A stretch of 5,402 bases of DNA from Anaerolineaceae bacterium. GTDB taxonomy: Bacteria > Chloroflexota > Anaerolineae > Anaerolineales > Anaerolineaceae. The stretch is from the NCBI GenBank assembly GCA_028699715.1, contig JAQVUC010000096.1, positions 1-5,402 on the forward strand, in the 5' to 3' direction. The notes under the pieces are model-generated. The model saw only the letters and a list, made by a program, of their open reading frames with translations. It made no database searches and was not told where the DNA came from. Positions 1-4,400 of this stretch are shown here, in pieces. Numbering within the stretch: position 1 is the stretch's first letter; each line of letters opens with the position of its first letter. Made by a program: the position numbers and the translations under genes.

Positions 1-815
1 ACTTACCTTCCAATAATATTGACCAGGCTCCGATCCTTGAGACCAACGACGCCCTCAACAGACGCAGCGAGATGTTGAATAATTTGGTGCCTGAAGAGCC
101 AAACGAACCCTACAGCATGCAAGATGCCATCCAGGCGATCATGGATAAGGGCTCCTTCCTGGAGATCCAGTCCGGCTACGCCCCCAACGCCATTGTTGGG
201 CTGGCACGCCTGGGGGGACGCCCGGTTGGCGTGGTCTCGCAGGAGCCAGCCATGATGGCGGGAGTGATGGATATCAATTCAGCCGATAAAATCAGCCGGC
301 TGGTACGCATGTGCGACGCTTTCAACCTGCCTCTTGTGACTTTTGTTGATTCTCCCGGTTTTCTGCCAGGGGTCAACCAGGAGCACGGCGGGGTGATCCG
401 CCACGGCGCAAAAGTGCTCTTTGCCTATGCTGAAGCAACTGTCCCCAAAGTCAGCATCGTGACCCGCAAGGCTTACGGTGGCGCTTACGTCGTCATGAGC
501 AGTAAGTATCTGGGCACAGATATAACATATGCCTGGCCCTCTGCTGAAATCGCGGTCATGGGCGCGGAAGGCGCGGCAAACATCCTCTACGGCCGCCAGA
601 TCAAAGAAGCTGAGGACCCACAGGCAGAACGTGCCCGCCTGACACAGGAATACCAGGAAGAATACCTGAACCCCTACGTGGCAGCAAAAACCGGTTACAT
701 CGACGAAGTTATTGAACCGGCCGAGACACGCCAAAAGTTGATCGAAGCCTTGCAGGCTCTTGAGAATAAGATCGAAACCAATCCAGCCCGCAAGCACGGC
801 AACATGCCAGTTTAG
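1..815 (+). CDS. mmdA: Methylmalonyl-CoA decarboxylase alpha subunit (carboxyltransferase), 5'-truncated by window edge
   Basis: The frame is open from position 3 to the TAG at 813-815, giving 270 visible residues. The family is usually about 510-520 residues, so roughly the N-terminal half lies outside. The ATG at 72 is internal: the 23 codons before it already read as family sequence (LPSNN..., then NRRSE). The visible part is the C-terminal crotonase-like carboxyltransferase domain of the acyl-CoA carboxylase beta family. Hallmarks are VDSPGFLPG (about 342-371), HGAKVLFAYAEATVPK (402-449), RKAYGGAYVVMSSK (465-506) with the Gly-Gly-Ala of the oxyanion region, and AWPSAEIAVMGAEGAANI (531-584). 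The tail KHGNMPV is typical. By family knowledge it transfers the carboxyl group of (S)-methylmalonyl-CoA to carrier-bound biotin in the cytoplasm. The same fold serves propionyl-CoA carboxylase, but the downstream anchor, carrier and sodium-pump genes favour the decarboxylase. Glutaconyl-CoA decarboxylase is less likely because its alpha subunit is more divergent. Confidence 0.9.
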   Translation, partial: LPSNNIDQAPILETNDALNRRSEMLNNLVPEEPNEPYSMQDAIQAIMDKGSFLEIQSGYAPNAIVGLARLGGRPVGVVSQEPAMMAGVMDINSADKISRLVRMCDAFNLPLVTFVDSPGFLPGVNQEHGGVIRHGAKVLFAYAEATVPKVSIVTRKAYGGAYVVMSSKYLGTDITYAWPSAEIAVMGAEGAANILYGRQIKEAEDPQAERARLTQEYQEEYLNPYVAAKTGYIDEVIEPAETRQKLIEALQALENKIETNPARKHGNMPV

Positions 816-820
816 GGGGG

Positions 821-1183
821 ATGATGACATTGATAAATCAAGGTTTGCTCATCACTGCCATTGGCATGGGGCTGGTTTTCCTCATGATTCTGGCCTTATG
901 GGGCATCATGGTGTTGCTGGTCAAATTGACCAACAGCGATAAAGAAAAAGAACCTGAAGCTGAAGCAGCGCCTGAGCCACTGCTGGAATCTGAACTCCCA
1001 GAAAACGAAACAGACCCAAACAACGCTTTAGCTGCTGCCATCGCGGTGGCCTGGGCTATGGAAAACCAGGCTGCAGCTTACGCGTTTACTCCATCAGAAA
1101 CAAAAAGTAACGTGAATGCCTGGCTCAGTAGCGGCAGGACGCAACAAATATTCACCAACACGATCAGAGGACGAAAAAGATGA
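821..1183 (+). CDS. mmdD: Methylmalonyl-CoA decarboxylase delta subunit, OadG-like membrane anchor
   Basis: This 120-residue protein matches the OadG/MmdD (sodium pump decarboxylase gamma/delta) architecture. It has one N-terminal membrane helix at about residues 8-36 and a charged, Glu/Pro/Ala-rich linker at about 39-67. An Ala-rich helix at about 69-87 (NNALAAAIAVAWAM) follows, then a basic C-terminus with the family-like W-x-x-x-GR-x-x-Q pattern (about 101-109) ending RGRKR. In this family the subunit has no catalytic role: it anchors and stabilises the complex, its tail contacting the carboxyltransferase. It begins 5 nt after the alpha subunit stop and overlaps the carrier gene by 4 nt (ATGA at 1180-1183). 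The start is uncertain. ATG at 821 and ATG at 824 are adjacent, and the G-run at 815-820 is very close to both; TTG at 830 would sit 9 nt from it. All three keep the whole membrane helix. Family sequence identity is low, so the call rests on architecture and position. Confidence 0.85.
   Translation: MMTLINQGLLITAIGMGLVFLMILALWGIMVLLVKLTNSDKEKEPEAEAAPEPLLESELPENETDPNNALAAAIAVAWAMENQAAAYAFTPSETKSNVNAWLSSGRTQQIFTNTIRGRKR
1166..1170 (+). promoter_or_regulatory. Ribosome binding site for mmdC inside mmdD
   Basis: AGAGG lies 9 nt before the ATG at 1180, within the last codons of the delta-subunit gene. With the ATGA stop/start overlap it supports the 1180 start and translational coupling of the two genes. 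Confidence 0.55.
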
Positions 1184-1608
1184 AAGTAACCCTAACTATT
1201 GAAGGAAAGCAGTATCAGGTGGAATTGACTGATCTCAACACCCGACCAATCATCGCCGAGGTGAACGGTCAGAAGTACGAGGTTTGGCCGGAGGAAGAAC
1301 AGAGCGCTGTACAGACCAGCCCGAATTCTGCCCCCGCTGCCGCGCCAGTGCTGCCCACCCCTGCTGCGCCTGCTTCCGGGTCTTCTTCCAGCCTGCTAAG
1401 CGTGAACGCGCCCCTGCCTGGCGTGATCATTTCGATCGGTGTCAGAGAAGGCGAAGATGTTTCTGTCGGACAAGAGCTCTACGTTCTTGAAGCAATGAAG
1501 ATGAAAAATTCCATCCGGTCTGACCGTGAAGGCAAAATTGCCACCATTCATGTGGCGCCTGGTGATCTGGTTAAACATAACCAGGCAATTTTGACCTACG
1601 AAGGGTAG
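1180..1608 (+). CDS. mmdC: Biotin carboxyl carrier subunit of methylmalonyl-CoA decarboxylase
   Basis: This 142-residue protein has three parts. The N-terminal segment of about 45 residues (KVTLTIEGKQYQVEL...) resembles the N-terminus of MmdC/OadA-type carriers. A flexible Ala/Pro/Ser linker spans about residues 46-72. The C-terminal biotinyl domain (about 73-142) carries the EAMKM motif at 104-108, so Lys107 is the biotin attachment site, 35 residues from the C-terminus as expected. The hairpin-forming glycines (GVREGED, HVAPGD) are in place. The carrier shuttles carboxybiotin between the cytoplasmic carboxyltransferase and the membrane beta subunit; a biotin protein ligase elsewhere must modify it. 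It overlaps the delta-subunit gene by 4 nt and is followed after 10 nt by the beta subunit. In isolation it could serve a propionyl- or pyruvate-type carboxylase, but the operon makes the decarboxylase role most likely. Confidence 0.92.
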   Translation: MKVTLTIEGKQYQVELTDLNTRPIIAEVNGQKYEVWPEEEQSAVQTSPNSAPAAAPVLPTPAAPASGSSSSLLSVNAPLPGVIISIGVREGEDVSVGQELYVLEAMKMKNSIRSDREGKIATIHVAPGDLVKHNQAILTYEG

Positions 1609-1612
1609 GAGG
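1607..1612 (+). promoter_or_regulatory. Strong Shine-Dalgarno for mmdB overlapping the mmdC stop codon
   Basis: A full-consensus AGGAGG begins at the second base of the TAG stop (1606-1608) of the carrier gene and lies 6 nt before the ATG at 1619. It fixes the beta-subunit start and is the strongest ribosome binding site in the window. That fits a need for efficient initiation of the membrane subunit at the end of the operon. Confidence 0.8.
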
Positions 1613-1618
1613 AAATTC

Positions 1619-2746
1619 ATGGATTTTACCAACCTTCTGCAGGATCTAACCAAGGGTTTCGCAGGGCTTCAATGGAAAGAGATCATCATGATTTTGGTCT
1701 CCCTGCTCCTGATTTACCTGGCGATCTGGAAAGAATACGAACCGGTTTTGTTGCTTCCCATTGGTTTTGGATGCTTGCTTGCCAACCTGGGGATGTCCAG
1801 TTATGACGAAGGCTTCATGAAAGTGATTTACGAGGCCGGGATCAAAACTGAACTTTTTCCTCTCCTGATCTTCATTGGTGTGGGAGCCATGATCGATTTT
1901 GGTCCCCTCCTGAGCCAACCCAGCATGGTTTTGCTGGGAGCAGCGGGGCAATTTGGCATTTACTTCACCCTGCTTTTGGCGATCTTACTTGGTTTCAATC
2001 TGAATGAAGCCGCCTCGATCGGTGTGATTGGCGCGATCGACGGACCAACAGCCATTTTTGTGGCTAACAAGCTAGCACCGCCAGCTTTGCTGGCGCCAAT
2101 CGCGGTGGCAGCTTATTCCTACATGAGCCTTATCCCAATCATCCAGCCCCCGATCATGCGCCTGATGACCACCCGCAAAGAACGCCTGATCCGCATGGAA
2201 TATTCCCCCAAGCCCGTCTCACGGCTGACCCTGGTGATTTTCCCCATCCTGGTGACTCTATTGGTCGCGCTGGTGGCTCCCGATGCCGCGCCTCTGATGG
2301 CCGCGCTGATGCTCGGCAACTTGCTACGGGAAGCATTGGTGGTTGACCGTCTCAGCAAAACGGCTCAAAACGAATTGATCAATATCGCCACGCTCTTCCT
2401 GGGCCTGGCAATTGGCGGCACCATGACCGGGGACAGCTTCCTGAACCTGGACACGATCAAGATCCTGTTTCTGGGTTTGATCGCTTTCGTGGTGGATACC
2501 ATTGCCGGACTGTTGTTTGGAAAACTGATGTCCGTGGTAACCCGCGGTAAGGTTAACCCGCTCATCGGTGCCTGCGGGATCTCCGCCTTCCCGATGGCTG
2601 GCCGTCTTTCAGCCAAGATGGCATTGGAGGAAGATCCCTCCAATTTCATTCTCATGCACGCCATGGGCTCCAACACCGCCGGCCAACTCGGCAGCGTCAT
2701 CGCAGGCGGCCTTCTGCTTGCTCTTGTCGCCGGCATCGGCGGATAA
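1619..2746 (+). CDS. mmdB: Methylmalonyl-CoA decarboxylase beta subunit, Na+-translocating carboxybiotin decarboxylase
   Basis: This 375-residue, very hydrophobic protein is full length for the OadB/MmdB/GcdB family. Several membrane segments are visible, roughly at residues 22-38, 43-60, 80-95, 103-125, 131-150, 156-178, 203-222, 255-275, 281-303, 313-330 and 345-372. Conserved blocks are IFIGVGAMIDFGPLL (85-98), AASIGVIGAIDGPTAIF (131-147) with Asp141, AAYSYMSLIPIIQPPIM (164-180), KVNPLIGACGISAFPMAGR (311-329), and PSNFILMHAMGSNTAGQLGS (340-359). Asp141 aligns with the aspartate implicated in Na+ coupling in Klebsiella OadB (Asp203), and the Asn/Ser of the last block match other reported functional positions. 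The protein decarboxylates carboxybiotin on the carrier and couples this to Na+ export. The TTRKERLIRM loop after the QPP block looks family-typical. Oxaloacetate specificity is ruled against by the acyl-CoA-type alpha subunit upstream. Confidence 0.93.
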   Translation: MDFTNLLQDLTKGFAGLQWKEIIMILVSLLLIYLAIWKEYEPVLLLPIGFGCLLANLGMSSYDEGFMKVIYEAGIKTELFPLLIFIGVGAMIDFGPLLSQPSMVLLGAAGQFGIYFTLLLAILLGFNLNEAASIGVIGAIDGPTAIFVANKLAPPALLAPIAVAAYSYMSLIPIIQPPIMRLMTTRKERLIRMEYSPKPVSRLTLVIFPILVTLLVALVAPDAAPLMAALMLGNLLREALVVDRLSKTAQNELINIATLFLGLAIGGTMTGDSFLNLDTIKILFLGLIAFVVDTIAGLLFGKLMSVVTRGKVNPLIGACGISAFPMAGRLSAKMALEEDPSNFILMHAMGSNTAGQLGSVIAGGLLLALVAGIGG

Positions 2747-2786
2747 TTCACAGCAGCAGGTTTTTTACGTATAGATCAAACAAAAG

Positions 2787-2819
2787 TAGTGCATCCAGAT
2801 AGGGTGCACTATTTCTTTT
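2787..2819 (+). terminator. Rho-independent terminator of the mmd operon
   Basis: A 10-bp stem is formed by 2787-2796 (TAGTGCATCC) and 2802-2811 (GGGTGCACTA), with one G-U wobble and the 5-nt loop AGATA. It is followed by TTTCTTTT at 2812-2819. The stem can extend outward by A-T pairs. It lies 40 nt after the mmdB stop. On the opposite strand the stem is followed by CTTTTG, so it could also act as a weak backup terminator for the convergent gene. Confidence 0.8.
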
Positions 2820-2856
2820 AATTGCATTCTTGATATGTAAAAAATCTAGTAAATTG

Positions 2857-2881
2857 AAAAAAGAACTGGCTCGACCAGTTC
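2857..2881 (-). terminator. Rho-independent terminator of the minus-strand regulator gene
   Basis: Read on the minus strand, a perfect 7-bp stem GAACTGG/CCAGTTC (2881-2875 with 2869-2863) encloses a 5-nt loop and is followed at once by six T residues (2862-2857). It starts 27 nt past the stop codon of the regulator at 2908, the expected place and orientation for its terminator. Confidence 0.82.
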
Positions 2882-2907
2882 CATAATGCTTACCTGCAAA
2901 AAGAAAT

Positions 2908-3576
2908 TTACAAACTCAGCATGTATCCGACGCCGCGGACAGTTTTGATGAGGGTTGGGTGCTGCGGGTCATCTTCCAGGGCTTTGCGCAGCCAGCTGAT
3001 GTGCACATCCAGCGTGCGCGTGTCTTCCGCATAATCGGTATCCCAAACACGTTTGAAAAGCGCTTCACGTTCCATTTCCTGGCCAGGTTTTTCCATCAAC
3101 GCGCACAGCAATTGACAAAGCCGGGGGGTGAGATAGGAGGTTTTTTGCTGGTAGGTGACCATACGGGTTTGCATATTCAACTGCAAATCTCCTCGTACCA
3201 GCATGTCCTGGGTGTGGTTGCTGTTGAAAGAGCGCAAGCGGTTAACAATTTTTTGAACTGTGAAAGGCAGGTGAAGGACCACATCAACGCATTCAGCATC
3301 CTCAATCAGTTCATCCTCTTGTAATATCAAAATCACGGGAGTATTGGGCAGTCGGTTGTGGAACCAGGAGCTTATCCGCAGGCCGTTTGTTCTCAGTGAA
3401 GCTGCATTGATCACAATCGCGTCCGGGTGAAAATCGTTCAACCTGATCAAGCCATCGCCTCCGCTCTGCACTTGCAGGACCTGGTATCCTTTTTTTAGCA
3501 GAGAGTCATAAAAGCAACTTTCTAACTTGCGATGCTTCTCGATCAGGAGCAATTTTTGTTGTGGTGTTTCTTGCAA
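2908..3576 (-). CDS. OmpR/PhoB-family winged-helix transcriptional regulator with degenerate receiver domain
   Basis: The C-terminal half (about residues 148-220 from the TTG start) is a typical OmpR/PhoB winged helix. It has LTPRLCQLLCALMEKPG, the recognition-helix region DTRTLDVHISWLRKALED, and the wing KTVRGVGYML. The N-terminal half has receiver-like length and hydrophobic pattern, but the catalytic residues are gone. The acidic pair reads Glu13-Lys14, the phospho-acceptor Asp is Asn57 (PDAIVIN), the switch Thr/Ser is Leu85, and the Lys before Pro-Phe is Leu103 (HLPF). It should therefore bind DNA without aspartyl phosphorylation; its ligand and targets are unknown. I chose TTG at 3576 because GAGG lies 5 nt upstream and the receiver then begins where the family expects it, giving 222 residues. 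The frame stays open to an ATG at 3672 (254 residues), but that ATG has no Shine-Dalgarno and its 32 extra residues look unlike a receiver N-terminus. No sensor kinase is adjacent. Confidence 0.88.
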   Translation of the reverse strand: MQETPQQKLLLIEKHRKLESCFYDSLLKKGYQVLQVQSGGDGLIRLNDFHPDAIVINAASLRTNGLRISSWFHNRLPNTPVILILQEDELIEDAECVDVVLHLPFTVQKIVNRLRSFNSNHTQDMLVRGDLQLNMQTRMVTYQQKTSYLTPRLCQLLCALMEKPGQEMEREALFKRVWDTDYAEDTRTLDVHISWLRKALEDDPQHPTLIKTVRGVGYMLSL

Positions 3577-3683
3577 TCCAGCCTCTTTCTGAATGACAAA
3601 CCTGTTGCTTAGCCATGTTTCCCCAAACACCGGCGGCAGAAAACTGTCAAGCCGGAAGAAGAACAAGAGCATGAATAATTTTT

Positions 3684-3689
3684 ATTATA
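3684..3689 (-). promoter_or_regulatory. Candidate -10 box of the regulator promoter
   Basis: The minus strand reads a perfect TATAAT here. I see no good -35 hexamer 16-18 bp upstream (TTGCCG occurs, but with only a 10-bp spacer). A transcript starting near 3677 would leave only about 5 nt before the ATG at 3672 and about 100 nt before the preferred TTG at 3576. The region is AT-rich, so a chance match is possible. Confidence 0.4.
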
Positions 3690-3714
3690 TCCGAATATAC
3701 GGCAAGATCGGATA
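3688..3714. repeat. Inverted repeat, candidate operator in the divergent intergenic region
   Basis: TATCCGA (3688-3694) and TCGGATA (3708-3714) form a perfect 7-bp inverted repeat with a 13-nt spacer. The arm centres are 20 bp apart, about two helical turns, so a dimer could bind both on one face. The left arm overlaps the end of the candidate TATAAT box and the right arm falls in the -30 area of that minus-strand promoter. The position would suit autorepression of the regulator gene. A 7-bp pair in a 150-bp region could arise by chance. Confidence 0.35.
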
Positions 3715-3778
3715 ATCTTAAAATTCTCGTTTTCTGCCATCCAAATCAAGAAAATTTAAGCGCGATGTGGTCATTACA

Positions 3779-3787
3779 TGTTAGAAT
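3779..3787 (+). promoter_or_regulatory. Candidate extended -10 promoter for the nuclease-dnaB operon
   Basis: TG-T-TAGAAT fits the extended -10 pattern TGnTATAAT with one mismatch, and it lies 35 nt before the ATG at 3823. No convincing -35 box is present, which extended -10 promoters can tolerate. A start near 3794 would leave a leader of about 30 nt. Confidence 0.4.
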
Positions 3788-3822
3788 CAAATCCTAACCA
3801 ATTTAGATTATTGTGGTGAAGT

Positions 3823-4395
3823 ATGGGAAAAATGATTGAATGCCTGATTGACAGCGTCCGTGTAAGTCTGACCAATCAGGATCGTGTTATCGTCTTAAAG
3901 GATAAGAACAGTGAGCGCTATGTGCCCATTTGGATTGGTCTTTTTGAAGCCGAATCAATCACGATCGCGCTGCAAAATATTGCCGTAGCCCGTCCCCTGA
4001 CGCATGACCTGATCCTGAGTGTTTTCCAGAAATTAGTCGCGCGTTTGTTGCGGGTTGAGATCACCGGTCTGGTAACCGATACCTACTACGCAAATATCAT
4101 TATTGAAACCGATAAAGTCATTCACATTGACTGCCGGCCTTCTGACGCGTTGGCGCTGGTGGTGCGGACAGGCGCTCCGATTTTTGTTGATGAAGAGATT
4201 TTGGACGAAGTTGGGATCAAACCGGAAGATGTGATCAATCTTGAACCAGAATCCAACGAGGACGAGCTTGAAATCCCCGGCGATTTGTCTGTCTTTGAAA
4301 GTTTTTTGGACGAAATTGAGGGTGGCGATTCTCCTGAAGATAAATCAGACACTGAACCTGATCAAGACGATCCTGAAGGCACAGGGGAAGAGTAG
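3823..4395 (+). CDS. Bifunctional nuclease family protein (DUF151) with long acidic C-terminal tail
   Basis: Residues 1-135 match the bifunctional nuclease (BFN/DUF151, COG1259) domain. Visible blocks are RVIVLKD...RYVPIWIG (21-39), FEAESITIALQ (41-51), RPLTHDL (57-63), CRPSDALALVVRTGAPIFV (104-122) and a following DEEIL. The plant founder of the family has reported RNase and DNase activity; the role of bacterial members is poorly defined and not shown here. Residues 141-190 form a low-complexity tail with 22 Asp/Glu in 50 residues, which looks disordered. No signal peptide or membrane segment is seen, so it is probably cytoplasmic. ATG 3823 has GGTGA at 3815-3819, a tight 3-nt spacing. ATG 3832 is an alternative that starts nearer the usual family N-terminus (MIE...) but is 12 nt from that site. 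The gene ends 5 nt before dnaB, so the two are probably cotranscribed. Confidence 0.88.
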   Translation: MGKMIECLIDSVRVSLTNQDRVIVLKDKNSERYVPIWIGLFEAESITIALQNIAVARPLTHDLILSVFQKLVARLLRVEITGLVTDTYYANIIIETDKVIHIDCRPSDALALVVRTGAPIFVDEEILDEVGIKPEDVINLEPESNEDELEIPGDLSVFESFLDEIEGGDSPEDKSDTEPDQDDPEGTGEE

Positions 4396-4400
4396 GAACT

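Noticed and set aside
72..74. ATG as the true start of the carboxyltransferase gene.
   Set aside because: The 23 in-frame codons before it already read as conserved family sequence and the frame is open to the window edge, so this is an internal methionine of a truncated gene.
279..830. A long open frame on the minus strand (183 codons) opposite mmdA.
   Set aside because: It lies wholly antisense to a strongly conserved carboxyltransferase, its translation is Cys/Phe-rich with no recognisable domain, and it has no clear ribosome binding site.
2365..2751. A 128-codon minus-strand open frame opposite the end of mmdB.
   Set aside because: It is the complement of a conserved membrane-protein reading frame. 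The translation is Pro/Arg/Ser-rich low complexity, typical of a shadow frame.
2959..3324. A 121-codon plus-strand open frame inside the regulator gene.
   Set aside because: It is antisense to the well-supported winged-helix coding sequence and shows no domain of its own.
3780..3798. Small hairpin GTTAG...CTAAC in the leader of the bifunctional nuclease gene.
   Set aside because: It has only 5 base pairs around a 9-nt AT-rich loop, which is too weak and too easily found by chance to call an operator or attenuator.
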